From MPNP01 sp965215545 (GTDB lineage: Bacteria > Pseudomonadota > Alphaproteobacteria > Rhodobacterales > Rhodobacteraceae): DNA of 64,000 bases. The notes beneath the pieces are model-generated. The model made no database searches. It saw only the letters and a program-made list of their open reading frames with translations, and was not told the DNA's origin. This document shows, one piece after another, positions 46,286-55,602 of the stretch (position 1 is the stretch's first letter; each line of letters opens with the position of its first letter). The translations under genes were made by a program, and so were the position numbers. The stretch lies in the NCBI GenBank assembly GCA_965215545.1, contig OZ244066.1, positions 1,736,001 to 1,800,000 of the forward strand. Reading direction: 5' to 3'.

Positions 46286-48172
46286 TCACGTCTCTGGGCT
46301 GTCGTCCTCGCCATCCCCGGCTTCTCCAGTGGTATCCTCATCCTCGCCGGTTTCATCCTTGCTGGCCTTGGTCTTCCTGGCAGCGGTCTTCTTTTTTGGC
46401 TCAGCCTTGCTGGCCTTGGTTTCCGGGGGCGCGTCTTCGGCTGTTTCCTCCTCGTCAGATGCTGCCGAAGCCTCCTCCTTGCTGTCGTTCTCCTCGGATG
46501 TCATGTTCAGTGCGGTGCCAAGCACCTCACCGAGCGCGAAGCCCGAGTCGCTGCTGCCGTACTGTGACAGGGCTTTCCGGGTCTCTTCCGCCTCGATCTC
46601 GCTGATCGACAGGCTGATCTTGCGGGATCCCCGGTCAATGGAGGTGACCATGGCCTCGACTTCCTGGCCAATGTGGAAATTCTCCGTCCGCTGTTCATTC
46701 CGGTCGCGACTGAGATCGCCCCGCCGGATAAAGCACTTGTAGCCATTGCAGAGGACCTCGATGCCATTGCTCTGGACCCCGGACACCTCAGCCTTGACGA
46801 TTGATTTCTTCGCCAGACCCCGGGTGGCCTGCTGGAAGGGATCATCGCTCAGACCCTTGACCGAGAGGTTCACGCGCTGGTTGGCGATATCGACCTCGGT
46901 GACCACCGCCTCAACCTCGTCGCCCTTCTTGTATTCCTTCAGGGCCGCGGCACCGGAGCGGTCCCAGCTCAGGTCCGAAAGGTGGATCATGCCATCAATG
47001 TCATGACTGAGGCCGATGAACATGCCGAACTCGGCGATATTCCGGATCCGTCCTGTCACCCTGGTGCCGATCGGATAGTCCTCGGCGAATGCTTCCCATG
47101 GATTCTGCTCGATCTGCTTCAAGCCAAGGGCAATGCGTCGGCGCTGCCAGTCAATATCCAGTACCATGACCTCAACCTGCTGGGAGGTCGAGACGATCTT
47201 GCCCGGATGGATGTTCTTCTTGGTCCACGACATCTCGCTGACATGGATCAGTCCCTCAACGCCGGGCTCGAGCTCGACAAACGCCCCGTAGTCGGTGATG
47301 TTGGTCACATGACCGATATGTCGTGTCTCCTTGGGATACTTGTCCGAGACCGTCAGCCAGGGGTCTTCCTGCAGCTGTTTGATGCTCAGTGAGATCCGCT
47401 GGGTTTCCCGCACGACCTTGATGATCTTGACCTGGATCTTCTCCCCGATCGCGACCACATCGGTCGGATGGGCCACGCGCTTCCAGGCCATGTCGGTCAC
47501 GTGCAACAATCCGTCAACACCACCAAGATCAACAAAGGCCCCGTAATCCGTGACGTTCTTGACAATGCCCTCGATGACATCGCCATCCTGGAGCCGATTG
47601 ACCACCTCGGCGCGCTGCTCGGCCCGGTTTTCCTCAAGAATCACCCGTCGGGACACCACGATGTTGTTGCGGGGCCGATCCATCTTCAGGATCATGAACT
47701 CATGGGGAATCCCCATGAGCGTGTCCATGTCCCGCACCGGACGGACATCAACTTGCGAACCGGGCAGGAAGGCAACCGCTCCACCGAGATCGACGGTGTA
47801 GCCGCCCTTGACCTTGTTGAAGATCTTGCCCTCGACCTTTTCCTGCTTGTCAAAGGCCTTCTGCAACCGGTCCCAGGCGGCTTCCCGCCGGGCCCGCTCA
47901 CGCGAGATGACAGCAAGTCCCCTGCCATCCTCAACACTGTCAAGGTAGACCTCGATCTCGTCACCGACCTCGACCTCTTCCGGTCCACCCGGCCCATTGA
48001 ACTCCTTGAGATCAATGCACCCTTCAACCTTGAAACCGATATCGACAACGGCCTGACCGGCATCAAGCGACAGGATCTTGCCCTTGACCACTGATTTGAC
48101 CCTGGGGGTCTTCTCTGTGAAGCTTTCTTCAAGGAGGGCTTCAAATTCCTCCATCACCGCTGTTTCAGCCAC
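46286..48172 (-). CDS. rpsA: Ribosomal protein bS1
   Basis: 628 aa. Six S1 RNA-binding domains can be counted; examples are GQAVVDIGFKVEGCIDLKEF, GGYTVDLGGAVAFLPGSQVD, VKNVTDYGAFVDLGGVDGLL and VTNITDYGAFVELEPGVEGL. The protein is about 60 residues longer than typical alphaproteobacterial S1. The extra C-terminal tail alternates acidic runs with lysine-rich segments (SKAEPKKKTAARKTKASKD). It mediates mRNA binding to the 30S subunit. It lies between cmk and ihfB in the conserved order. Confidence 0.97.
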   Translation of the reverse strand: MAETAVMEEFEALLEESFTEKTPRVKSVVKGKILSLDAGQAVVDIGFKVEGCIDLKEFNGPGGPEEVEVGDEIEVYLDSVEDGRGLAVISRERARREAAWDRLQKAFDKQEKVEGKIFNKVKGGYTVDLGGAVAFLPGSQVDVRPVRDMDTLMGIPHEFMILKMDRPRNNIVVSRRVILEENRAEQRAEVVNRLQDGDVIEGIVKNVTDYGAFVDLGGVDGLLHVTDMAWKRVAHPTDVVAIGEKIQVKIIKVVRETQRISLSIKQLQEDPWLTVSDKYPKETRHIGHVTNITDYGAFVELEPGVEGLIHVSEMSWTKKNIHPGKIVSTSQQVEVMVLDIDWQRRRIALGLKQIEQNPWEAFAEDYPIGTRVTGRIRNIAEFGMFIGLSHDIDGMIHLSDLSWDRSGAAALKEYKKGDEVEAVVTEVDIANQRVNLSVKGLSDDPFQQATRGLAKKSIVKAEVSGVQSNGIEVLCNGYKCFIRRGDLSRDRNEQRTENFHIGQEVEAMVTSIDRGSRKISLSISEIEAEETRKALSQYGSSDSGFALGEVLGTALNMTSEENDSKEEASAASDEEETAEDAPPETKASKAEPKKKTAARKTKASKDETGEDEDTTGEAGDGEDDSPET

Positions 48173-48275
48173 GCGCTGGCAATCTCCTGTTCATTCCCAT
48201 GACCGGAACCCATGCTTGGCCAACGCCCGACAAGACAGTTCTGCGAGGATGGTCACACAAGCCAGCAAGCCCATC

Positions 48276-48926
48276 TCATCCGGACTTCATCCCTGACTTC
48301 ACGGCGGCAATCGCCCGATCAACGGACTGCCCTATAGTCAATTCCGTCGTGTCAATCAAGATTGCACCCTCTGCGCACCGCAAGGCCGCCACTCCCCGCG
48401 TCCGGTCCCGCTCATCCCGCTGCCGCAGACCCGCCAGCACATCGGCCAATTCCACCTCACCGCCGCCCGCAACCAACTCGGCGTGCCGCCGCCGGGCCCG
48501 GATCTCGTCCCGAGCCGTGACATGGAGTTTCACCTCGGCGTCCGGGCAGATCACCGTACCGATATCCCGCCCATCCAGCACAGCCCCGCCCGGTCGCCGC
48601 GCAAAGTTCCTCTGGAACGCCAGCAGGGCCGCCCGCACCTCAGCAATCGCCGCCACCACCGAGGCCCTCTCGGCAACCTCCAGTGTCCGCAGACTCTTCC
48701 CCTCAAGATCCCCCGAATCCAATCCCCCGGCAATCGCCACCGGATCGGCCGTGTGCCCCGCCCGTTCCCGATCAATCACGCGCCTCGCCACCGCCCGGTA
48801 CAGCAATCCCGTATCCAGCAATGCCAGACCAAATTCCTTGGCCACCGCCCGGGCAATCGTCCCCTTGCCCGCCGCCGCCGGTCCATCAACCGCCACGGTG
48901 AACACCATTCGCTCATCCAACTGCAT
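48276..48926 (-). CDS. cmk: Cytidylate kinase
   Basis: 216 aa. The P-loop is VDGPAAAGKGTIARAVA, and family blocks GRDIGTVICPDAEVKLHVTA and DERDRTRGVAAL are present. It phosphorylates CMP/dCMP. ATG 48926 has GGAG eight bases upstream; ATG 48944 is possible. aroA, its usual upstream neighbour in alphaproteobacteria, is 7 kb away on the plus strand. Confidence 0.95.
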   Translation of the reverse strand: MQLDERMVFTVAVDGPAAAGKGTIARAVAKEFGLALLDTGLLYRAVARRVIDRERAGHTADPVAIAGGLDSGDLEGKSLRTLEVAERASVVAAIAEVRAALLAFQRNFARRPGGAVLDGRDIGTVICPDAEVKLHVTARDEIRARRRHAELVAGGGEVELADVLAGLRQRDERDRTRGVAALRCAEGAILIDTTELTIGQSVDRAIAAVKSGMKSG

Positions 48927-48944
48927 CGAACACTCCAGACTCAT

Positions 48945-49228
48945 ACACCCTGACAGGACTGTTCAGGCCAGTTTCCACAGACAAACCCGATATGCTATCC
49001 CGGGAACACCGTTGCAGCGCCCCCATCACGCCCCGTTCCAGCCCCACCACCTCCAGAGAGACCCCTTGACCCGCCCCTCGCGTTCAGGACCCTCCTGATC
49101 TCTGCCAACCATGGGACTTGTCGGATGCCAACATGTCCTAACGTTGTGTCCCATGTGCAGAACAGGGCCAATCCCACTGATGCCGGTTTGCCAAACCTGC
49201 CGACACGGGTCGATGTGCGGCCGCGCGT
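48945..49228. other. Interval between fic 3' end and cmk
   Basis: About 285 bases with no gene. Would have held the aroA-cmk junction in the ancestral order, and is thus a candidate breakpoint. Confidence 0.4.
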
Positions 49229-50359
49229 TCAGACTTTCAACAGATCAAGGAGCGGATCAAAAGCATACAGTCCCGGACGCCGACCGGCCGGCGGGATGAT
49301 GACACGGAGCAGTTCTGTTGCGGTCAGACGGCGTACGAATGATCGTGCCGAAGCTGGCGGTATGTCTGAGGACCTGATCAATCGCTCATTACGAAAAATC
49401 GGGTTTGCAAACACGAAATCCAGTGCTTGATCATGATATTTTGATCTCAGGACTTCGCGGAAGCGTTCGCGCATATCCGTGTAGAGAGCGTGAATCTCAT
49501 CTGCCAGTTTGATGTTGACTTTCGCCTGTCCTGCCAGAGCCCTGAGGAAAAATGCAACCCATCCGTTCCAGTCTTCTGAGGCTGAGACCTCTCTCAATCT
49601 TGTAAGATATTCGTCTCGGTGTTCCTCGAAATAACCAGACAGGAAAAAATAGGGCTGCGACAGAATGCCCAGCCTCCAGAGCATGAGCGTAATCAGCATG
49701 CGCCCAATACGGCCATTGCCATCAACAAAGGGGTGCAGAGCCTCGAATTCGGCATGAGCAATTGCGGTGCGGATCAATGGAGGCATTGTGTTGTTGTTGA
49801 TAAACAAGACAAGAGTCTCCATGGCAGGAGCAAGGTGTTCCGGTGCGATGGGAACAAAAGAAATCCTACTGCTCCTCAGATCACCGATATAATTTTGCTC
49901 AATCTTGTATTGTCCGGGATTTTTATTGGCACCACGTCCAGTGGACAGCAATTTCTGATGTGCGGCTTTGATCAGATATTCGCCCAGAGGCATCCCGTCC
50001 TCCAATGCCATTTGCGCATCATGCATGGCACGAGAATACAGCCATGTCTCGATATCGTCATGACGGAGACCATGATCACTCCCTGCTTGACCGGCATCAT
50101 CCTCGGCGTCCAATCGATAGATATCCTCAATTGAGGAGATCGTGCCCTCCATGCGCGAGGAGACCACAGCATCCTGTCTTACCAATGGAGCAAGGAGAAG
50201 ATGACTGTTGATCAAATCCGACATCTTGGTATCATAACGGGCCAGCATGGCGGTCGCATCCAACAGCGGTCCGAGCAGGGACTCATGGTCCAACGAATCG
50301 GGTGGAAATGAACCGAATTGATAGTGTGCGGCTTCCGCGAAGTCATATTTTTTTGTCAA
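49229..50359 (-). CDS. Fic-domain AMP-transferase-type protein
   Basis: 376 aa. The Fic motif is HPFVDGNGRIGR. An inhibitory helix motif of the (S/T)xxxE(G/N) type is SSRMEG at the N-terminus (residues about 66-71), so it is a class II Fic with autoinhibition in cis. The C-terminal winged-helix-like part (FVFANPIFRNERLIRSSDIP) is common in this group. Fic enzymes add AMP or other groups to target proteins. The gene stands alone, with an unusual 70-bp tandem repeat in its upstream region. Confidence 0.9.
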   Translation of the reverse strand: MTKKYDFAEAAHYQFGSFPPDSLDHESLLGPLLDATAMLARYDTKMSDLINSHLLLAPLVRQDAVVSSRMEGTISSIEDIYRLDAEDDAGQAGSDHGLRHDDIETWLYSRAMHDAQMALEDGMPLGEYLIKAAHQKLLSTGRGANKNPGQYKIEQNYIGDLRSSRISFVPIAPEHLAPAMETLVLFINNNTMPPLIRTAIAHAEFEALHPFVDGNGRIGRMLITLMLWRLGILSQPYFFLSGYFEEHRDEYLTRLREVSASEDWNGWVAFFLRALAGQAKVNIKLADEIHALYTDMRERFREVLRSKYHDQALDFVFANPIFRNERLIRSSDIPPASARSFVRRLTATELLRVIIPPAGRRPGLYAFDPLLDLLKV

Positions 50360-50420
50360 TCATCTCACCCCTTATTTTCATCCAAACGTGCTTATGTGTC
50401 CAAATGATGGTTTGAATATC

Positions 50421-50688
50421 CATATGACAACAAGATATGCAATAATCCAGCCAACAAATCGTTTTGACGACATTGGATTGTCATCAAATCCATATGACAA
50501 CAAGATATGCAATAATCCAGCCAACAAATCGTTTTGACGACATTGGATTGTCATCAAATCCATATGACAACAAGATATGCAATAATCCAGCCAACAAATC
50601 GTTTTGACGACATTGGATTGTCATCAAATCCATATGACAACAAGATATGCAATAATCCAGCCAACAAATCGTTTTGACGACATTGGAT
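50421..50688. repeat. 70-bp direct tandem repeat (3.8 copies)
   Basis: Copies begin at 50421, 50491, 50561 and 50631, each starting CATATGACAACAAGATATG and identical in the first 50-60 bases; the fourth copy stops matching at 50688. Each unit holds an inverted repeat (CATAT...ATATG) and, across the unit boundary, TTGTCAT...ATGACAA, so hairpins or protein sites recur every 70 bp. It starts 62 bp upstream of the fic ATG, within the presumed promoter region. Unit length is not a multiple of three. No spacers are seen, so it is not a CRISPR. Confidence 0.95.
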
Positions 50689-51008
50689 GATCGCCAAACG
50701 ACCTGGACTTCTCCCACTGCGCGATGAGACCCCATCCACGCTTCATTCGAAATTGGCGCACTGCAGGGCAAGCCGGTGACGACCTCCAGTGATGACCATC
50801 CTGCGGACTTGCCGCATGGGCCTGACCCGTTCCATGAGTCCGGTCAGGCAAACGGCACCAATCCCCCGACCAGCTGGACTGCACGCTTCAGCGCCGACCC
50901 AAGTTCAAATCCTCCCTGCCCCGGCATCTGCAGGATCCGACTTGCCTCCCGCCCCGCCCATCCCTAAAGGACCCCCATCACCACCCCCAACCCCGGAGAA
51001 AACATCCC
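50689..51008. other. Interval between tandem repeat and the 23-aa ORF
   Basis: About 320 bases with no gene supported. It should hold the promoter of the small ORF at 51009; no clear -35/-10 pair was found. Confidence 0.4.
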
Positions 51009-51080
51009 ATGACGGACACCAAGACCGAGGCCGACCCCCCGTTGCCGACAGATGCCATTGTCGGAAAATCAGCGGTCTGA
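51009..51080 (+). CDS. 23-aa ORF beginning with the IR-encoded peptide
   Basis: ATG 51009 with GGAGAAA about ten bases upstream encodes MTDTKTEADPPLPTDAIVGK followed by SAV and a stop. The peptide LPTDAIVGK is encoded by the left inverted repeat and also occurs in the N-terminus of the basic small protein on the other strand. It looks like a gene start whose body is elsewhere. See the invertible segment. Confidence 0.5.
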   Translation: MTDTKTEADPPLPTDAIVGKSAV

Positions 51081-51426
51081 TGGTGCGAAATCCGGCTCTG
51101 TTGCCTTTATGACACGGCTGATCTGCCAGCCTTCCGGGCCTGATATCGCTCCCTTGCCCGGGCATTCTCCCGGTCCCGGTACTGAGGATCCGCCCGCTTG
51201 ACCCGCATCAGGTCCCGATTGCGGGTCTTGTCGGTGCCATACTTCTCGGGATCCGCCCGTCGCTCCCGGTTCTTGCCACCCGCATAGTCGGGGTTGGCCG
51301 CCCGCCAGGCGGCGCTGCGCCGCTTGTTCTTGGCGCGGTAGTCGGGATTGCCCTTGCGTTTCCGTTGGTAGTAGTCGCGGAAGTATTCGGCCCGTGAGGG
51401 CTTGCCGACAATGGCATCTGTCGGCA
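51043..51426. repeat. Perfect 22-bp inverted repeat pair bounding a 340-bp segment
   Basis: 51043-51064 is the exact reverse complement of 51405-51426 (22 of 22). The bases outside the repeats differ. Between them (51065-51404) lies the body of the small basic ORF. In both orientations the repeats encode LPTDAIVG in the same frame, so inversion would splice the body onto the left start (51009) with no frame change. No recombinase gene is near. Confidence 0.75.
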
Positions 51427-51448
51427 GCCTAAAGCCCCTTTCCGGCAT
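51107..51448 (-). CDS. Small basic protein with repeated (N/D)P(D/E)xY motifs
   Basis: 113 aa, highly basic: EYFRDYYQRKRKGNPDYRAK, ANPDYAGGKNRERR, DPEKYGTDK and DPQYRDRENARARERY. Four copies of an NPDY-like motif are spaced by 15-20 residues. I do not recognise the family; it may be a nucleic-acid-binding protein. The present start MPERGFRLPTDAIVGK lies over the right inverted repeat and has a poor ribosome site. An upstream ATG at 51478 is possible. Confidence 0.55.
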   Translation of the reverse strand: MPERGFRLPTDAIVGKPSRAEYFRDYYQRKRKGNPDYRAKNKRRSAAWRAANPDYAGGKNRERRADPEKYGTDKTRNRDLMRVKRADPQYRDRENARARERYQARKAGRSAVS

Positions 51449-51483
51449 GGAACGGTCCATGCCTTTGGAAAGGAGCACTACAC

Positions 51484-53355
51484 ATGAGAACGTTTCTCAT
51501 AACCGCTGCCACACTGGGCCTCATGGCCGGGAGTGCGGTGGCTCAGGATGAAATGGCAATGGCCGATGGGCCGTCCATCTCCATTGGCGGCAGTGCCAAA
51601 CTTGGTCTTGTCTACAAGGGGGAAACGACAGTTGGCAACACCAACACCGTCAATATGGAACCCTCCACGACCTTCCATTCCGAAATGGATATCACCCTCA
51701 CCGGTGAGGGCGTCACGGACGGTGGTCTGACCTTTGGTGCCACCGCCACACTGGAAGCCCGCTCCGATGGCACGGACGGCCCGGCCCCCGATGTCTATGT
51801 TGGTGGCGAGATGTGGAAGATCATTGTCGGATCCCCGGATCGGGCCTCGGATCTGGCCTTCTCGCTGGGTGACATTGGCTTTACCGGACTCGGTGTCGAT
51901 GACATTGCCGAGGGGCCGTTCAAGACCATTGGTTCCCAGGCCCGGCTTGAGTTGACGCTGGGTGCGACCACTGTGGCCTTCTCGGTGGCACAGGAAGATG
52001 GGCAGGCCCGGACGGTGACACCGGCAGTGCCGGAGCGTTCCACCATGGTGACGGTCGATAAGGTGACTGTGGCGCCCGGTGTGGATGCTGAAATTGAGTT
52101 GGTTGAGGGCACGGGCGTTGCCGGAAAACCTGCCGAGTATGTCATCAAGGATGGTACCGGAACACCGTATAAACCGGGAGTGCAGGGAACCCACTATTTC
52201 CAAGTCACAACCTGGGACGCTGATAGTGAAAATTTTGTTGCCATTGCCGGAAGTGACCCGGTCAATGAAAGATCGTTCGACTTTGCACAACAAGAGGCCG
52301 AAGGGTTTACGCTGCGCAAGGCACCAGAGCGTCAGCCGTACCAAGACGCTTTCAAGAAAGCGTACAGGGACCGGGAGTTCGTGTTCAACGGGGAAGTGGG
52401 TTATGGCACTGGAGACACCACCGCTAGAACACCATTCGTGGGTCCCGTTGGTTATGCAGCAGAAGTTAGCCGGACCACCAATGAAAAAGGACAGGTAACT
52501 ATAACCAAGCGTACTGTGTCCCTTGCCAATTGGTATCGCAACGAAGATGGCGATATCATTATTGGTGATCAAGACAACCCTACTGGTGCTGATGTAACAG
52601 TATGGGATGAGTCCGAAAGAGAGACCGCGACAGGCTATGACGATGCACTTGATGCCTTCTGGGCGTATTCAAATGCCTTCCATCTTGGTGACGATAATGC
52701 AGTCGGTAATAATCCTCCTGCTAATCCTCCTGATGGCACTGACAACACAGACACTCCGCGGACGACAGGGCTGACCTCAACTGAAGCCACTGAAGCCACA
52801 CCCGGCGTTGCTGCCGTCCTTGAAAAGGTCGAGGGCACCGGCGAGGATGGTATCCCGGCACAGTACCGCTTGAAGGATGGCACGGGCACCGCTCCGGTCG
52901 TGTCTGTCACCCAGGAAGAACGCAAGATCATCCTGCAGGAGCATGTTGCGGCAATGGTCACTCCGGCCACCAAGTCCAAGACCCATTGGACGGCGGGCGT
53001 GAAGGCCGCGCTGGGACCGGTGTCCTTCGGACTGGGCGTTGACAGCAATGACAGCATCCTGGCCAGTGTCGGGGGCAGCATGGACGGATTCGGCGGCAAT
53101 ATCTTCTATGGCCGCAAGGATGGCGCCGATGGTGGTGCCGACACCCGCAGCATGGGCGGTGAGTTCAAGGCCACCTTCGCGGAAGGCACGACCATGAATG
53201 CTGTCTATGCCCAGGCCGAGACCGGCAATGTCAAGGCGGACGGCTTCGGTGTGGGTGTGACCCATGTCCTTGGTGGTGGCGCCAATCTCGAGGCGGGCTT
53301 TGCCCAGGTTGAAGATCAAGACAAGCTCAGTGTCGGGATTGCCATGAAGTTCTGA
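51484..53355 (+). CDS. Outer-membrane porin (Rhodobacter-type), intact copy
   Basis: 623 aa. The signal peptide FLITAATLGLMAGSAVA is followed by QDE (cleavage A-Q). Mature strands include SISIGGSAKLGLVYKG and the C-terminal THVLGGGANLEAGFAQ, ending in F. This is a gram-negative 16-strand porin of the Porin_4 type. Residues about 215-430 are an insertion with lower GC and unusual codons, bracketed by two related segments: VEGTGVAGKPAEYVIKDGTG and VEGTGEDGIPAQYRLKDGTG. This insertion probably forms surface loops. GGAAAGGAG precedes the ATG. A convergent paralogue is at 53431-55453. Confidence 0.9.
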   Translation: MRTFLITAATLGLMAGSAVAQDEMAMADGPSISIGGSAKLGLVYKGETTVGNTNTVNMEPSTTFHSEMDITLTGEGVTDGGLTFGATATLEARSDGTDGPAPDVYVGGEMWKIIVGSPDRASDLAFSLGDIGFTGLGVDDIAEGPFKTIGSQARLELTLGATTVAFSVAQEDGQARTVTPAVPERSTMVTVDKVTVAPGVDAEIELVEGTGVAGKPAEYVIKDGTGTPYKPGVQGTHYFQVTTWDADSENFVAIAGSDPVNERSFDFAQQEAEGFTLRKAPERQPYQDAFKKAYRDREFVFNGEVGYGTGDTTARTPFVGPVGYAAEVSRTTNEKGQVTITKRTVSLANWYRNEDGDIIIGDQDNPTGADVTVWDESERETATGYDDALDAFWAYSNAFHLGDDNAVGNNPPANPPDGTDNTDTPRTTGLTSTEATEATPGVAAVLEKVEGTGEDGIPAQYRLKDGTGTAPVVSVTQEERKIILQEHVAAMVTPATKSKTHWTAGVKAALGPVSFGLGVDSNDSILASVGGSMDGFGGNIFYGRKDGADGGADTRSMGGEFKATFAEGTTMNAVYAQAETGNVKADGFGVGVTHVLGGGANLEAGFAQVEDQDKLSVGIAMKF

Positions 53356-53380
53356 CCGATTGCGGCCGATCCACAGTCAG

Positions 53381-53406
53381 GAAGGGGCGGCCAAGGCCGC
53401 CCCTTC
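53381..53406. terminator. Bidirectional terminator between convergent porins
   Basis: A perfect 12-bp stem (GAAGGGGCGGCC and its complement) around AA. It is followed by T-rich sequence on both strands, so it can serve both porin genes. Confidence 0.8.
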
Positions 53407-53430
53407 ATTCGTTTCAGACCCTGACTGTTG

Positions 53431-55453
53431 TCAGAAGGCCATCAGAACACCGACACTGAACTTGTCACGGTCTTCCACGCGGGCCAGGCCAGCCTGGACC
53501 TTGGCACCACCGCCGAGGACATGGGTCACACCCATGCCAAAACCATCTGCCTTGACATTGCCGGTCTCGGCCTGGGCATAGACCAGGTTGACATTGGTGC
53601 CAGCCCCGGCGCTGAATGTGCCTTCAGCTCCAAGACTGGTCATGTCCTCGCCCTCATCCATGTTCCGGCGACCATAGAAGACACTCCCACCGAAGCTGTC
53701 CATGCTGCCCCCGACACTGAACATCAGGGCATCATTGCTGTCCGCACCGAGGCCGAGGGTAACCGGGCCAAGTTCGGACTTCACACCAACGCCCCAATGG
53801 GTCTTCTGGCTCTGGGCCATGACTGCGGCGACAGCCTTTTCCAGTACCACCTTCCGGGCGGCAATGGTGATGTCCTGTTTGGCAACTTCGATCTCTTGAT
53901 CCGCAACAGTCACAGTGCCCTCGGTGACCGTGGCATCACCGGCTTCAAGGGTGTAGGCCACGCCATCGATGGTCACGGTGCCGTCAGTCACCTGGACATC
54001 GCCGTCGGCTGTCACAGTGACGGAAGCATCCCCGTCCAAGGTGCCGGTGCGAGAAGGAGTTGCAGCGATTATTGTCGTGACTTGATTGTCATCTCCACGA
54101 CCAAGGAATTTTCTCAGACCAGCCCGTTCCGACAAAATGGTTCTGCCCGCGTCATCAAAGTCATCTGCATTCTGCGGACCGTCTTCGGCATCCGAACCAC
54201 CAATGGCCTTGATTGCACCAAGGTCAAAGTACTTGATGTACTCTTCGGCGGCATCGATGGCGATCTTGTGCAATGCATTGTCGGGATCCAGTGCATCCCG
54301 ATCAGTGTCGGAGTCAGTGCCACCATTCCAATTGTCAGGGGCCGTCCAACTGCCATCACTTTCCTTCTGAAGGCCCGTCAGAGGGAGCGGATCGCCGATC
54401 GTGCTCCCGATAATTTCGCCGTCAGAGGGAGTGCGTGTTGTTGCAATCCAAAAAACTTGGTCACCAACAGAAGTCGCGGGGGCCCCATTAATTCCGCTAC
54501 CAGAAAAACCTTCCACCGATTCGCCCGCCGTTGAGCTGTAGCGGCCCGGGCTGAGGTGGCTCCTGAAATCGATCGCGCTATAATACGGAGTATCGTCTTC
54601 ACCCTTTCCAGTCACATAACCTTGAAAGATGGACAGTGCGTCTGGATCGGCGGCGGTTGCTCTATATCCGGCAACACCGTTAATTCCGTACGTTCCGGGC
54701 AATGCGGGCAATGTCACCGTGCCCCCACCGGCGATGGTGCCCGTGTAATCCGGCAGGACAACATTCGTGCCAGCAACAGGGATGCCTTCACCATTATGCA
54801 GCGTGACCGTGCCTGTGTCAGGGAGCGTCACTGCTATCCCGGCCACTGTGAAGGTTCCGCCCTTGACGGTGATCGTCTGGGCCGGCACGGACACTGTCTG
54901 GGCGGGAATGTCGAGATACTTGGCAGGCACCGCCGCCTTGTACGGCGTGGCCTCTGACTGCGCCACCGAGATGGCCAGTGTGGTCGTGCCCAGCGTCAGG
55001 TCAAACCGGGCCTGGGCATCACCGGTGGACTTGCCGATGTTCTCGGCCACATCATCGACACCGAGATTGCCATCCCAGCCGACATCCCCAATGCCGAAGC
55101 CGAGATCGGAGGCCCGGTCCGGAGTGCCGACGGTCAGCGTCCACAGCTCGCCGCCGATGAAGACATCGGCGTCATCGACCTTGTTGGTGTTGATGCGGAC
55201 ATCGGCCCCGAAGGTCAGGCCGCCATCGGTGATGCCCTTGCCGGCCAGGCCGATCTTCACGAAGTGGTTGAAGGTCATCTGGGACTCATGGGTCGTCATG
55301 CCCTTGGCATCCTTGAACTCGCCCATGTAGGTCATTGCCAGACCGGCACTGCCTCCCAGGGTGATGGCGGGCCCCTCGGCCATCATCTCGTCCTACGCCA
55401 CTGCACTTCCGGCCATGAGGCCAAAGGCGGCAGCGGTTATGAGAAGTGTTCAT
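53431..55453 (-). pseudogene. Second porin paralogue, silenced at the signal peptide
   Basis: From residue MMAEGPAITLGG on, the 651-codon body is fully open and clearly porin: ADVFIGGELWTLTVGTPDRA, and the C-terminal THVLGGGAKVQAGLARVEDR. But upstream the signal peptide reads LLITAAAFGLMAGSAVA then TAG (55393-55395) instead of the CAG glutamine that follows AVA in the intact copy. The ATG at 55451-55453 is two bases out of frame with the signal peptide and has no Shine-Dalgarno. So it is not translatable as a porin. The middle part differs completely from the first porin. It could be a silent donor for recombination or a recent loss. Confidence 0.85.
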
Positions 55454-55602
55454 CTGGTCATTGGTGTGGTGGGGAGACAAGACAAGGGCCGCCGGCTGTG
55501 TATGGGTGGTGGGTGGACGGGAGCGGACCGTTCTGGTGGGTGAGTTTGGATTGTGTGGGGGAGTGGGGTTTGAAATCCGGTGATGATTGTCGGTCGATAC
55601 AG

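Noticed and set aside
50421..50688. CRISPR array
   Set aside because: Units are contiguous 70-bp repeats with no spacers and no cas genes.
50484..50771. Hydrophobic minus-strand ORF running through the 70-bp repeats
   Set aside because: It reads the same repeat in three frames, a consequence of the unit length; no convincing start or homology.
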